Source of the DNA: Zunongwangia atlantica 22II14-10F7
Lineage (GTDB): Bacteria; Bacteroidota; Bacteroidia; Flavobacteriales; Flavobacteriaceae
DNA: 64,000 nucleotides
Direction of reading: 5' to 3'
Assembly (NCBI RefSeq): GCF_002094855.1
Contig: NZ_ARYN01000009.1
Coordinates: 62,001-126,000 of the forward strand
Position 1 is the stretch's first letter, and each line of letters starts with the position of its first letter. A program made the translations under genes and the position numbers. Below the pieces are notes generated by a model. It did no database searches. It had not been told where the DNA came from and worked only from the letters and a program-made list of their open reading frames with translations. This document shows, piece after piece, positions 17,533 to 26,522 of this stretch.

Positions 17533-19161
17533 TTATTCAGACGTTAATTTCTTATAAACACCATTGCTCCAACCAAATCCGTCTTGCGTTGGATATTCGC
17601 CACCACCACTTTCTTTGGATAGATCTTCAACATTATACTTTTCAGTCATTTTATAAGTATTCTTATAAACTTTTTCATTCAAGATTGTCCAGCGTTCTTT
17701 AATGGTATTGGCTAATGCTGAAATTTCATAATTCTGAAGTCCTTTGTATGCCATCCATTGCAACGGTGCCCAGCCATTTGGCGCATCCCACTGCTGCCCG
17801 CTATGATTTGGCGTACTTACCACACCGCCTTTCATTAAAAGCTGAGATTCGATAATTTCAGCAACCTTTTTTGCTTTTTCTTCTGAAGAGATTTTAAAAA
17901 ATAACGGATAAACTCCGGCTACAGAAACTACTGAAGTATGTTCACCAGCCGTAAAATCGTAATCCATATAAAAACCTTTTGAAGCATTCCAGAAGTATTT
18001 TTCTATAGCACTTGCGCGATCTTCAGCACGTTCTTTGTATTCCCTGGCTTTATCTGGATTTTCGCTGATTAAATATGCTTTTGCGATCGTTTTTTCCAGG
18101 TGATATAGTAAACTGTTCAGATCTACCGGTAAAATATCAGTGGTATGAATAGCAGATAAATTGAAGTTTCCATTCGCATCTGGCTTAATCCAACGGCTTG
18201 AAAAATCCCAACCCGATTCGGCTGCAGCTCTTAGATTTCGATATACTTCTTCTTCGGTTAAGTCTTCATTCGCGGCGACAGCTTCTTCCGCAGTTTTTAT
18301 ATCTTCACGATAACTTTCTGGTCTCGGCGTATTATTATCATCGTAATATCGATTAAGGATGCTTCCGTCTGACATTCGCACAACACGGTTTATAACCGAA
18401 TCATTTTCAGAAAGATTTTTGGCGCCTTTCATCCAAAATTGATATTCTTTTTCTAATTCTGGTAAATATTCAGCATAAATACTATCTCCTTTTTCTTCAG
18501 CTAAAACATCTAACATCAAGGCATAAAATGGTGGCTGTGATCTGCTTAAATAATAGGTGCGATTTCCGTTAGGTATAAATCCAAATTCGTTAATTAAAAA
18601 GGAAAAATTATCGACCATATTCTGAATGGTTTCCACTTCTCCATCAACCTGAAGTCCTAACATCGTAAAATAACTGTCCCAATAATAGATCTCTCTAAAA
18701 CGGCCACCGGGAATAATGTATGGATTGGGCAAAGGAATTAAAGTTCCGCTTAACTCCTCATCTGCCGGGCGTTTTAAAACCGACCATAATTTTTTGATGT
18801 GCGTGCCAATATCTGAAGAATCTGTTTGATATTCTTTTGAAGTTTCTTCTCCGGGAATCTCAAAATTATCCTTTAGAAAGGCCAATATTGTTGAGTCCCC
18901 TTTAGTTTTAATTTTCTGATATTCGGTTTTTATACTGTCAATATTTTTCTCTGGAACAGCATCTACAAAAGTTTTACTGTCGCTAAACAGGTTTTCGTTT
19001 TGCTGAATATCATAAAAAAGTCCGCCGTATAAATCTTCTGGAGGTAGAATTACGACTTCTTTCTCTTCTACTCTTTCTTCGTTTTTAGTTTCTTCTTTAC
19101 AGCTAATAAAGCATAAAAAAAGAATGAAAATATATACTGATTTTGGTTGAAATCTTATCAT
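17533..19161 (-). CDS. Trehalase (GH37), lipoprotein
   Basis: Trehalase hydrolyses alpha,alpha-trehalose to two glucose. The 542-residue protein has a lipoprotein signal ending CFISC (Cys about residue 21), so it is probably anchored in the outer membrane or periplasm. Both GH37 signatures are present: PGGRFREIYYWDSYF (about 151-165) and QWDAPNGWAPLQW (about 465-477). RSQPPF and the (alpha/alpha)6-barrel pattern are also visible. E. coli TreA/TreF are the nearest well-known relatives. The SDR gene follows closely on the same strand. Confidence 0.93.
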   Translation of the reverse strand: MIRFQPKSVYIFILFLCFISCKEETKNEERVEEKEVVILPPEDLYGGLFYDIQQNENLFSDSKTFVDAVPEKNIDSIKTEYQKIKTKGDSTILAFLKDNFEIPGEETSKEYQTDSSDIGTHIKKLWSVLKRPADEELSGTLIPLPNPYIIPGGRFREIYYWDSYFTMLGLQVDGEVETIQNMVDNFSFLINEFGFIPNGNRTYYLSRSQPPFYALMLDVLAEEKGDSIYAEYLPELEKEYQFWMKGAKNLSENDSVINRVVRMSDGSILNRYYDDNNTPRPESYREDIKTAEEAVAANEDLTEEEVYRNLRAAAESGWDFSSRWIKPDANGNFNLSAIHTTDILPVDLNSLLYHLEKTIAKAYLISENPDKAREYKERAEDRASAIEKYFWNASKGFYMDYDFTAGEHTSVVSVAGVYPLFFKISSEEKAKKVAEIIESQLLMKGGVVSTPNHSGQQWDAPNGWAPLQWMAYKGLQNYEISALANTIKERWTILNEKVYKNTYKMTEKYNVEDLSKESGGGEYPTQDGFGWSNGVYKKLTSE

Positions 19162-19221
19162 ATTTTTAATATTCAGTTAGAACATATATAAATATAAATA
19201 AGATCCTTAACTTTTGGGAAG

Positions 19222-19419
19222 TTAAGAGCGCTTAATTGCCTTTTGACCTCTTTTTACGCGATGTGAACCATTGTAGAAGAGCTGAATAGAATCATTATCC
19301 TGTTTTTTTAATCGTTTTTGGTATTGAAGCGGAGCGATAACACGTTCTTCTCCTGATACACCACTGCAGGCTAGAAAAAGAATAATACTTAAGATGCTTA
19401 AAGACTTAAAAAACTTCAT
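19222..19419 (-). CDS. Small lipoprotein, 65 aa
   Basis: The preferred start at 19419 gives MKFFKSLSILSIILFLACSG, a lipoprotein signal with lipidated Cys18. The short mature part is basic and polar (YQKRLKKQDNDSIQLFYNGSHRVKRGQKAIKRS). A longer in-frame start would place 22 extra residues before the signal and is unlikely. The function is unknown. It lies 60 bases upstream of the trehalase gene on the same strand. Confidence 0.6.
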   Translation of the reverse strand: MKFFKSLSILSIILFLACSGVSGEERVIAPLQYQKRLKKQDNDSIQLFYNGSHRVKRGQKAIKRS

Positions 19420-19971
19420 GTGATATAGCTTGGTTGGTGTATACAATGTTAGCCAAAAGCAAAAAGCAGCAACATACCCACGCAAGGGGATATTTTACAG
19501 AATTCAATTGCTTTTAAGGTTAGAACGGGGATTTAGAACATATAAAATGGAATAAAAACAGATTAGTTTTTTAACCAAAATTGGGTTTTATTCTGCTGCA
19601 ATGCTCTTCAAAAAAAGAAGCTAAGTAGTGAACGTTATTTTACTAATTCTGGATTTGCTTAATGAGTAAGCGCATAAAATTTACATTTTTTGAAGAGCTA
19701 GCAGAAAAACTAAAAGCTAAGACAAATAAATTCAAACATTCGATTAGGTACACTAATCGCTATCTAAATCACATCTAATATATTGATTTACAGTATGATT
19801 AAAAATACCCAATAGTAGGTATTTTTAATTTTAGATTAAAAAAGAAATCAAGATTCGATAATTAAAAAGCCAATTTTAAGTAAAAATATCACTGCTATAA
19901 TAGGTTTATTATTTAGGATTAAGGTGTCTAAATTAGCTGTTAAAATGATACTTTAGCCAAAAATTAGCAGC
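19420..19971. other. 552-base intergenic region without a clear gene
   Basis: The stretch is AT-rich. It holds one terminator-like hairpin (19798-19829) and a weak 38-codon plus-strand frame at 19662-19778 (MSKRIKFTFFEEL...) with no supporting context. A TACTTTAG box near 19950 could be the -7 element of the following acetyltransferase gene. I see nothing else. Confidence 0.5.
19798..19829 (+). terminator. Orphan terminator-like hairpin
   Basis: A 12-bp stem (ATTAAAAATACC / GGTATTTTTAAT) with an 8-base loop is followed by a T-containing stretch. No called gene ends just upstream on either strand, so the transcript it would end is unknown. Confidence 0.4.
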
Positions 19972-20430
19972 ATGGAAATTATAAGTTTTGAACCAAAATA
20001 TAGTAGGAACTTTAAAGATTTGAATATCGAATGGTTAGAAAAATTCTTTTGGGTAGAACCTCACGATGAAGAAGTTTTAGGGAATCCAGAGAAATACATT
20101 ATAACACCGGGTGGAGAAATTTTCTTTGTAAAAGAAAACGAAGAAATAATTGGTTGTGTAGCCCTAATGAAGATTGAAGAAAACATATTCGAACTAACAA
20201 AAATGGCCGTTTCGCCCAAGCACCGTGGCAAACAAATAGGGCAAAAGCTAATGGCGCATACCATTAAATTTGCCAAAAATCAGGATTGGGAAACGCTTAT
20301 TATTTATAGCAGTAGAAAACTGGAAAATGCGCTTCACATTTATCGAAAATTCGGTTTTATAGAAATCCCAATCGAAGAAAATAATCCTTACGCACGTGGA
20401 GACATAAAAATGAAACTCGGCTTATCTTAA
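19972..20430 (+). CDS. GNAT-family N-acetyltransferase
   Basis: This 152-residue protein has the GNAT fold. VAVMK-like strand residues (IIGCVALMKIEE) precede LTKMAVSPKHRGKQIGQKLM, the acetyl-CoA pyrophosphate loop (RGxxIG). LIIYSSRKLENALHIYRKFGF, the strand 5/alpha 4 segment, follows. The substrate is unknown. It is a single gene with a probable -7 box 20 bases upstream of the start. Confidence 0.88.
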   Translation: MEIISFEPKYSRNFKDLNIEWLEKFFWVEPHDEEVLGNPEKYIITPGGEIFFVKENEEIIGCVALMKIEENIFELTKMAVSPKHRGKQIGQKLMAHTIKFAKNQDWETLIIYSSRKLENALHIYRKFGFIEIPIEENNPYARGDIKMKLGLS

Positions 20431-20499
20431 ATCTTTGTAAAACAAGCCATTGTTTTATTTGTCTTCTTTAATTTTATGCTACAATCAAAATCAAGCAAA

Positions 20500-21306
20500 A
20501 TGAAAAAACTAATTTTAACTCTAGCTACGATTTCAGCTTTAATCGGCTGTAAAAATAACAAGTCTGAAGCTGAACCTGGGGAAATGATTCCTGCTGAAGA
20601 TAGTACCAGTATGACAGAGGAAATGGTAAACTCTGAAGAAACCAGTATCAACATTACACCTGTTTCACATGCTACAGCAGTAATAAACTGGGGAGATGCT
20701 GTTTTTTATACAGATCCAGTTGGTGGTGCCGGTTCATTTGAAAATATGGATAAACCAGATTTTGTTTTGGTTACAGATATTCATGGTGATCACATGAATG
20801 CTGAAACCTTGGAAGGTCTGGAACTTGGTGAAACCAAAATTATTGTTCCTAAAGCGGTACAGGAAAAATTACCAGAGTCTTTACAAAGCAATTTACTGGT
20901 GATGGCAAACGGAGAAACTAAAGAAATTAATGGCTTTTCTATTGAAGTTATCCCTATGTACAATTTACCAGAAGCTGAAGATGCCATGCACGTAAAAGGC
21001 CGTGGAAATGGCTATGTTTTAGAGAAAGATGGTAAACGCTTATATATTTCTGGAGATACAGAGGATATTCCAGAAATGCGTGATCTTAAAAATATTGATG
21101 CTGCATTGGTTTGTATGAATCTTCCTTATACTATGCCCGTAGATCAGGCTGCTGAAGGTGTTTTGGCATTTGCTCCTAAAAAAGTATATCCTTATCACTA
21201 CCGTGGCCAAGACGGACTTGCAGATGTTGAAAAATTTAAATCTCTTGTAGAAGAAAAAAGCGATAGCATTGAAGTGATTTTGCTAGACTGGTATCCAGAG
21301 ATGTAA
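20500..21306 (+). CDS. Metallo-beta-lactamase-fold hydrolase, UlaG-like lipoprotein
   Basis: From the ATG at 20500 the protein has a lipoprotein signal, MKKLILTLATISALIGC, followed by an acidic Ser/Thr/Glu linker. The hydrolase domain begins INITPVSHATAVINWG. It contains VTDIHGDHMNAE, ISGDTEDIPEM and YPYHYRGQD, which correspond to the metal-binding motifs of UlaG-like MBL proteins. The first His of the usual HxHxDH is Asp here (D-I-H-G-D-H). An upstream in-frame ATG at 20476 would place eight residues before the signal and is less likely. The substrate is unknown. It is followed by a strong bidirectional terminator. Confidence 0.83.
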   Translation: MKKLILTLATISALIGCKNNKSEAEPGEMIPAEDSTSMTEEMVNSEETSINITPVSHATAVINWGDAVFYTDPVGGAGSFENMDKPDFVLVTDIHGDHMNAETLEGLELGETKIIVPKAVQEKLPESLQSNLLVMANGETKEINGFSIEVIPMYNLPEAEDAMHVKGRGNGYVLEKDGKRLYISGDTEDIPEMRDLKNIDAALVCMNLPYTMPVDQAAEGVLAFAPKKVYPYHYRGQDGLADVEKFKSLVEEKSDSIEVILLDWYPEM

Positions 21307-21332
21307 TTTTTGGCAAAAGCATATAAAAAAAT

Positions 21333-21363
21333 AAGGCTGTGAGTTGATGTGCTCACAGCCTTT
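21333..21363. terminator. Bidirectional intrinsic terminator
   Basis: An 11-bp stem (AAGGCTGTGAG / CTCACAGCCTT) with an 8-base loop lies between the converging MBL-fold and TonB-like-size genes. A run of As on its left gives a good U-tract for the minus-strand transcript; the plus side is weaker. Confidence 0.8.
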
Positions 21364-21406
21364 GTAGTTTTCTACGTTTATTGATTGATCTTTAGGAAAG
21401 GGCGAT

Positions 21407-21754
21407 TTAGTTTGCTTTAAGGGTAACTGGTAATTTGAATTCTTCTACATCTGGATTAACCGGACACTTAATTTTCTTGTAGTTCAATTTTTCCTTGATA
21501 AAACGCTCTACAACTTTGTTTTCTGCTTCTACAGATAAGACAACGATTTCGTTATCCTTATTAATTGCAAGAAGAACATTAGCTTTGGCATCTTTCTTAA
21601 GATTAAGTTTATGATGTTTTAGTAAAGAAGAAATTTCTATACTCATCATTCTTGGATCTGGCTGAGTAGCCGTTTCTGGATTGTTTGCATTTACAGCTAC
21701 TGTACTGCAAATTGCGATTGCTAAGGCTAGCAATAAAGATTGGAATCTTTTCAT
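21407..21754 (-). CDS. Small secreted protein, 115 aa
   Basis: A Sec signal peptide, about residues 1-23 (MKRFQSLLLALAIAICSTVAVNA), is followed by a compact mature domain of about 90 residues. Its alternating strand/helix pattern (KANVLLAINKDNEIVVLSVEAENKVVERFIKEKLN) and KLPVTLKA end resemble the small periplasmic proteins of flavobacteria that look like a TonB C-terminal domain. The function is unknown. It is a single gene. Confidence 0.72.
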   Translation of the reverse strand: MKRFQSLLLALAIAICSTVAVNANNPETATQPDPRMMSIEISSLLKHHKLNLKKDAKANVLLAINKDNEIVVLSVEAENKVVERFIKEKLNYKKIKCPVNPDVEEFKLPVTLKAN

Positions 21755-21882
21755 GATTAAAAATGTTTAAAAAGTTAATACACTTAAAAGACGATAGTAA
21801 AACAGCTTTTGTTACACAATTCATTGATTTTTAAGATGTTTTTAACGTTTCAATAAAAAAGACCCTAAAATATTGATATAAA

Positions 21883-21907
21883 AAAAGCTCGCATATAGCG
21901 AGCTTTT
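21883..21907 (-). terminator. Intrinsic terminator after sucC
   Basis: A 6-bp GC-rich core (GCTCGC / GCGAGC) extended by AAAA/TTTT, with a 5-base loop, lies 22 bases beyond the sucC stop and is followed by a T-run on the minus strand. Confidence 0.82.
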
Positions 21908-21928
21908 CTAATAATATGTAAAAACAGA

Positions 21929-23122
21929 TTAAGAAAGTACAGCCTGTACTTTATCTGCTGCTTCTTTAAATTGTACTGCACTAGATACTGCTAATCCACT
22001 TTCGTCGATTAATTTTTTAGCAACATCTGCATTGGTACCCTGTAATCTTACAATAATTGGCACTTTAATAGCATCACCCATATTTTTATAAGCATCTACG
22101 ATACCTTGTGCCACACGGTCACAACGTACAATACCTCCAAAAATATTTACAAGAATAGCTTCTACTTTTTCATCTTTTAAGATTAATCTAAAAGCTTCTT
22201 CTACACGTTTAGCATCTGCAGTACCTCCAACATCTAGGAAGTTTGCAGGTTCACCTCCCGCTTGTTTAATAAGATCCATAGTTGCCATTGCAAGACCTGC
22301 ACCGTTAACCATACATCCTACGTTACCATCTAGATCTACATAGTTAAGACCAACTTCTTTAGCTTCAACTTCAGTTGGGTTTTCTTCACGCTTATCACGC
22401 ATTTCTGCGTAATCTTTGTGACGGAAAAGTGCATTATCATCTAAAGTAACTTTAGCATCTACTGCTAAAATTTTATCGTCACTTGTTTTAAGTACCGGGT
22501 TAATTTCGAATAAAGAAGAATCAGACTTATCGAAAGCTGTGTAAAGAGACATAACAAATTTCGTCATTTCTTTAAAAGCAGCACCGCTAAGACCAAGATT
22601 AAATGCAATTCTTCTAGCCTGGAAAGGTAAAATACCTGTTGCAGGATCGATCTCTTCAGTAAAGATTAAATGCGGAGTTTCTTCAGCAACAGTTTCGATA
22701 TCCATTCCACCTTCAGTAGAATACATAATCATATTGCGACCTGTTGCACGATTTAGTAAAACAGACATGTAATATTCTTCTGGCTCACTATCTCCTGGGT
22801 AATAAACATCTTCTGCTACGTATACCTGATGCACTTTTTTACCTTCAGCAGAAGTTTGTGGAGTTACAAGATTCATCCCAATGATTTCTCCTGCGATTTG
22901 CTCTACTTCTTTAAGGTTTTTTGCAAGCTTAACGCCGCCTCCTTTACCACGACCACCAGCATGAACCTGTGCTTTGATCACATGCCATCCAGTCCCGGTT
23001 TGCTCTGTTAATTCTTTTGCGGCTTTTACAGCTTCTTCCGCAGTTTGGGCTACGATCCCTCTTTGAGTACGTACTCCAAAGCTGCCTAGAATCTCTTTTC
23101 CTTGATATTCGTGTATGTTCAT
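21929..23122 (-). CDS. sucC: Succinate--CoA ligase (ADP-forming) subunit beta
   Basis: SucC pairs with SucD to interconvert succinyl-CoA and succinate with ATP formation in the TCA cycle. The 397-residue protein starts MNIHEYQGKEIL. It has the ATP-grasp domain with KAQVHAGGRGKGGGVKLA, FEINPVLKT, NGAGLAMATMDLIK, and GGTADAKRVEEAF followed by NIFGGIVRCDRVA. sucD is not adjacent here. A consensus flavobacterial promoter lies 35-66 bases upstream. Confidence 0.97.
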   Translation of the reverse strand: MNIHEYQGKEILGSFGVRTQRGIVAQTAEEAVKAAKELTEQTGTGWHVIKAQVHAGGRGKGGGVKLAKNLKEVEQIAGEIIGMNLVTPQTSAEGKKVHQVYVAEDVYYPGDSEPEEYYMSVLLNRATGRNMIMYSTEGGMDIETVAEETPHLIFTEEIDPATGILPFQARRIAFNLGLSGAAFKEMTKFVMSLYTAFDKSDSSLFEINPVLKTSDDKILAVDAKVTLDDNALFRHKDYAEMRDKREENPTEVEAKEVGLNYVDLDGNVGCMVNGAGLAMATMDLIKQAGGEPANFLDVGGTADAKRVEEAFRLILKDEKVEAILVNIFGGIVRCDRVAQGIVDAYKNMGDAIKVPIIVRLQGTNADVAKKLIDESGLAVSSAVQFKEAADKVQAVLS

Positions 23123-23156
23123 AATCAGGTATTTCTTCAGTTTTAATTATGGTACA

Positions 23157-23188
23157 CAAAAGTAACAAATGTAAAAGTATTAGACCAA
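23157..23188 (-). promoter_or_regulatory. sucC promoter (TTG / TAnnTTTG)
   Basis: On the minus strand, TTG (23186-23188) is separated by 21 bases from TACTTTTG (23157-23164). This matches the Bacteroidetes housekeeping promoter (-33 TTG, -7 TAnnTTTG). The predicted start is about 25-30 bases before the sucC ATG. Confidence 0.72.
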
Positions 23189-23302
23189 CAAATTTTCCTT
23201 AAACATTAAAATAAAGCCCTGTAAATACATAGATTCATTGGGATATCATCACATATTTCCCATAAGACTATAAGGTTATCGTAAATATTAGTAAGTATTT
23301 TC

Positions 23303-23331
23303 TTGTTTCTGCCGATTCTCAACTATTTTTG
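23303..23331 (+). promoter_or_regulatory. MFS transporter promoter
   Basis: TTG (23303-23305), an 18-base spacer and TATTTTTG (23324-23331) match the Bacteroidetes consensus. It would give a leader of about 90 bases before the MFS start. Apart from this and the sucC promoter, the 304-base gap between the divergent genes (23123-23426) shows nothing. Confidence 0.65.
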
Positions 23332-23426
23332 CGCTTTTATTTTAGGCAGAATTTAAAGCTTCATTTATAAGCATTAAATTAGCTGAATTCGATTTTTTTT
23401 TAGAAAACAGAAAAATAATATTGCTT

Positions 23427-24602
23427 ATGAATAAGGGTTTAATTGCACTAGCTATAGGTGGCTTTGGTATAGGAATGACCGAATTTGTTATTATGGGAAT
23501 CTTACCTGATGTTGCCACCGCCCTGGATATTAGCATTCCTCAGGCAGGACACTTTATTTCAGCCTACGCGTTGGGTGTGGTCGTGGGTGCTCCTCTTTTA
23601 ACCGGAATAGGCGGCAAATGGCCAGCACATAAAACCTTACTTTTCTTAATGTTGTGGTTTACGGTTTTTAATTCTTTATCTGCCTTTGCAGATAGTTATA
23701 CCTTATTATTAATCTCCAGATTTTTATCAGGATTACCACATGGTGCATTTTTTGGAATTGGTGCTGTTGTGGCCAGTAAACTGGCAAAACCTGGGAAGGA
23801 AGCCAGGGCTATTGCCACGATGTTTACTGGGCTTACTTTGGCCAATGTTATTGGTGTGCCACTAGGTACTTATTTTGGCCATAACTTTAGCTGGAATGTA
23901 GCTTTTATGCTGGTTGGTATTGTAGGAATTTGTGCTATTTTGGGAATTAAATTTTGGATGCCAGAACTTCCAAAAAGCTCTCCAGATGGTATCGCAAAAG
24001 ACTTTAAGGTTCTAAAGAAATTAGAGCTTTGGATGGTTATTTTACTTACGACCATTGGTACCGGAGGTTTCTTTGCATGGTATAGTTATATCGCTCCTTT
24101 AATAACAGAAATTGCGGGACATCCTGAAACTGTTGTAAGTTATGCCATGATCCTTGCAGGCCTTGGAATGGTAACAGGTAATTTTATAGGAGCAAAATTG
24201 GCCGAAAGCTTCTCTCCAATATATGCGGTGTTAATCTCTTTAATCTTAATGGTTGTTGCATTGGTAGCAAATACCTATCTGGCTTACGATCAAGTTGGTG
24301 TTTTAGTAATGACGTTTTTAATAGGGACCATCGCTTTTTGTCTTTCTACACCAGTACAAATGGCGGTGATAAATTCGGCTAAAGGATCTGAAATGCTGGG
24401 ATCTTCTCTTAATCAAAGTGCTTTTAATATGGGAAATGCTTCAGGAGCTTATTTAGCTGGTTTACCTATCGCTGCGGGTTATGCATATACATCTGCAGAT
24501 TTAGTAGGTGCAGGTATGGCTAGTGCAGGTATTATAATCACTTTCGTAGTTATTTATATAAGAAAGAAAAATAAAAAAGCAGGGCAAACGGCACAAGCTT
24601 AA
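23427..24602 (+). CDS. MFS efflux transporter (AraJ/DHA1 type)
   Basis: This 391-residue protein has 12 predicted membrane helices. Its start, MNKGLIALAIGGFGIGMTEF, is typical of the AraJ/YdhP branch of drug:H+ antiporter-1 transporters. ISAYALGVVVGAPLL and LSRFLSGLPHGAFFG correspond to the motif-rich first half. A TTG at 23421 would add two residues and is not preferred. The substrate is unknown; sugars or drugs are typical guesses for the family. It is divergent from sucC and has its own promoter. Confidence 0.88.
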   Translation: MNKGLIALAIGGFGIGMTEFVIMGILPDVATALDISIPQAGHFISAYALGVVVGAPLLTGIGGKWPAHKTLLFLMLWFTVFNSLSAFADSYTLLLISRFLSGLPHGAFFGIGAVVASKLAKPGKEARAIATMFTGLTLANVIGVPLGTYFGHNFSWNVAFMLVGIVGICAILGIKFWMPELPKSSPDGIAKDFKVLKKLELWMVILLTTIGTGGFFAWYSYIAPLITEIAGHPETVVSYAMILAGLGMVTGNFIGAKLAESFSPIYAVLISLILMVVALVANTYLAYDQVGVLVMTFLIGTIAFCLSTPVQMAVINSAKGSEMLGSSLNQSAFNMGNASGAYLAGLPIAAGYAYTSADLVGAGMASAGIIITFVVIYIRKKNKKAGQTAQA

Positions 24603-24652
24603 TTCAACAGAAATAACAAATTGTTTGAATTCGTTATTTTTTTAGCATTCTT

Positions 24653-24684
24653 TTGTTAAGAAAACAAATAGCCCTGTATTTTTG
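24653..24684 (+). promoter_or_regulatory. lysA promoter (TTG / TAnnTTTG)
   Basis: TTG (24653-24655), a 21-base spacer and TATTTTTG (24677-24684) form a full consensus promoter 27 bases before the lysA start. Confidence 0.72.
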
Positions 24685-24710
24685 GCTTCAGAAAAAATTA
24701 GAGAACAGAA

Positions 24711-25934
24711 ATGACAAATCAAGATCTTCTTGCTATTGCCGCCGAATATGGTAGCCCGGTTTATGTATATGATGCTGACAAAATTGAAGCGCAATATAAA
24801 CGTCTTACCAATGCTTTTAGCAGCGTTAAAAACCTAAGAATACATTATGCTGTAAAGGCACTTTCTAATATTTCTGTTCTTAAGTTTTTAAACAAATTAG
24901 GAAGCGGTTTAGATACGGTAAGCATCCAGGAAGTAAGACTAGGTTTAAAAGCTGGCGTAGATCCTTCAAAAATTATCTTTACTCCAAACGGAGTTTCTCT
25001 TGAAGAAATCGAAGAAGTTGCGAAACTTGGCGTTCAAATAAATATCGATAATCTATCTATATTAGAACAATTTGGAAGTCGCCATCCTAAAACTCCGGTT
25101 TGTATAAGGATTAATCCTCATGTTATGGCCGGCGGAAATTCCAAAATTTCTGTAGGACATATCGATTCTAAATTTGGGATCTCTATTCACCAAATGCCTT
25201 TATTAAAAAGGATCGTCGAGAATACAGGGATGACTATTAACGGAATTCACATGCATACGGGTAGTGATATTCTGGATATTCAGGTTTTTATACAAGCTTC
25301 AGAAATTTTATTTGATGCCGCTAAAAACTTTAAAAACCTGGAATTTATCGATTTTGGAAGCGGATTTAAAGTACCTTATAAACCTGGTGATATTGAAACC
25401 GATATTGAAGAATTAGGCGCTCAGCTTTCTAAGAAATTTAAAGCCTTTTGTGCTGAATATGGTAAAGAACTTACCCTTGCCTTCGAGCCAGGAAAGTATC
25501 TGGTAAGTGAATCTGGAAAGTTTTTAGCCAAAGTAAATGTGATCAAACAAACAACCTCGACGGTTTTTGCCGGTATCGATACTGGTTTTAACCATTTGAT
25601 AAGACCAATGTTCTACGGTTCTCATCACGAAATTCATAATATTTCGAATCCAGACGGAAAACAGCGATTCTACTCGGTTGTAGGCTATATTTGCGAAACC
25701 GATACTTTTGCTTCTAATCGCCGAATTACTGAAATTACTGAAGGTGACATTCTTGCATTTAGCAATGCAGGAGCCTATTGTTATTCGATGTCCAGCAATT
25801 TTAATTCTAGATTCCGCCCTGCTGAAATTTTATGGTATCAAGGCGAAGCACATTTAATTAGAGAAAGAGAAACTTTTGATGATCTTTTAAGACATCAAGT
25901 AGAAATAGATTTTACAGCTAAAAAGAAAAAATAG
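24711..25934 (+). CDS. lysA: Diaminopimelate decarboxylase
   Basis: LysA decarboxylates meso-diaminopimelate to lysine. The 407-residue fold-III PLP enzyme has YDADKIEAQY, the PLP-lysine in HYAVKALSN, HTGSDI, a glycine-rich phosphate site (FIDFGSGFKVPY), FEPGKYLV and CETDTFASNR, with AYCYSMSSNFNSR near the C-terminus. It has its own promoter and ends before a terminator, so it is monocistronic. Confidence 0.96.
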   Translation: MTNQDLLAIAAEYGSPVYVYDADKIEAQYKRLTNAFSSVKNLRIHYAVKALSNISVLKFLNKLGSGLDTVSIQEVRLGLKAGVDPSKIIFTPNGVSLEEIEEVAKLGVQINIDNLSILEQFGSRHPKTPVCIRINPHVMAGGNSKISVGHIDSKFGISIHQMPLLKRIVENTGMTINGIHMHTGSDILDIQVFIQASEILFDAAKNFKNLEFIDFGSGFKVPYKPGDIETDIEELGAQLSKKFKAFCAEYGKELTLAFEPGKYLVSESGKFLAKVNVIKQTTSTVFAGIDTGFNHLIRPMFYGSHHEIHNISNPDGKQRFYSVVGYICETDTFASNRRITEITEGDILAFSNAGAYCYSMSSNFNSRFRPAEILWYQGEAHLIRERETFDDLLRHQVEIDFTAKKKK

Positions 25935-25982
25935 CTGATTAGGAAAATCAAAGAATTGCAACTTAACAATTGTTGTTACCTA

Positions 25983-26044
25983 AAAAAGAGGCAAAAATTA
26001 TCTAATATTAGCTATTAGTAAAGGTAATTTTTCGCCTCTTTTTC
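25983..26044 (+). terminator. Intrinsic terminator after lysA
   Basis: Arms AAAAGAGGCAAAAATTA and TAATTTTTCGCCTCTTTT pair with one bulge around a 25-base loop that can fold further, and Ts follow. The rest of the 329-base gap (25935-26263) holds only AT-rich DNA and a GTCTTA/TAAGAC inverted repeat just before the next gene. Confidence 0.72.
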
Positions 26045-26263
26045 AGTTTTATAAGGCGTTTAAAATGTTAAAATTAGAAAGCCTTTAAGAAACTTCAAGA
26101 TTATTAGAATTGCTATAAAGCCTCATTATTGCTTCAATTAGAAACAAATTCATATTTCAATAGAATATACATTTAATAATTAAGCAGAATTAAATTAACA
26201 TAAACTTAATTTTGTCTTATATTTTTATTATATTCGTAAGACCAAACACTTTAACATTGTATT

Positions 26264-26500
26264 ATGAATTTTATAGATCAAGAATTACAGTTCTTTATCC
26301 TTCAGTCTTTAGGCTTGCTGGCTATAATTTTCCCAGCATTTTGCATTCTGAGTATTATAAGGAATTCTAATTCATTTAAAAAGAAAATGCGGTTGACGTG
26401 GACTTTAGTGGTGATTCTACTCCCTATAATTGGATCATTTCTATACCTATCGATCGGAAGAGAACAAGTTTTAAATACTGAAATACAGTCTAATATTTAA
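26264..26500 (+). CDS. Small membrane protein with PLD-nuclease N-terminal domain
   Basis: The 78-residue protein has two membrane segments, about 12-32 (SLGLLAIIFPAFCILSII) and 46-66 (WTLVVILLPIIGSFLYLSIG). The pattern matches the PLDc_N domain (cardiolipin-synthase N-terminal helices) as a stand-alone protein. Such short proteins are common in flavobacteria; their function is unknown. The second copy of the dispersed repeat begins 22 bases after its stop. Confidence 0.78.
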   Translation: MNFIDQELQFFILQSLGLLAIIFPAFCILSIIRNSNSFKKKMRLTWTLVVILLPIIGSFLYLSIGREQVLNTEIQSNI

Positions 26501-26522
26501 ATTGGACTATATCGTTTTCAGT

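Noticed and set aside
19662-19778. 38-codon plus-strand frame MSKRIKFTFFEELAEKL...
   Set aside because: A length of 38 codons, AT-rich composition and no supporting context. The pattern is no better than chance, so it is only mentioned in the intergenic description.
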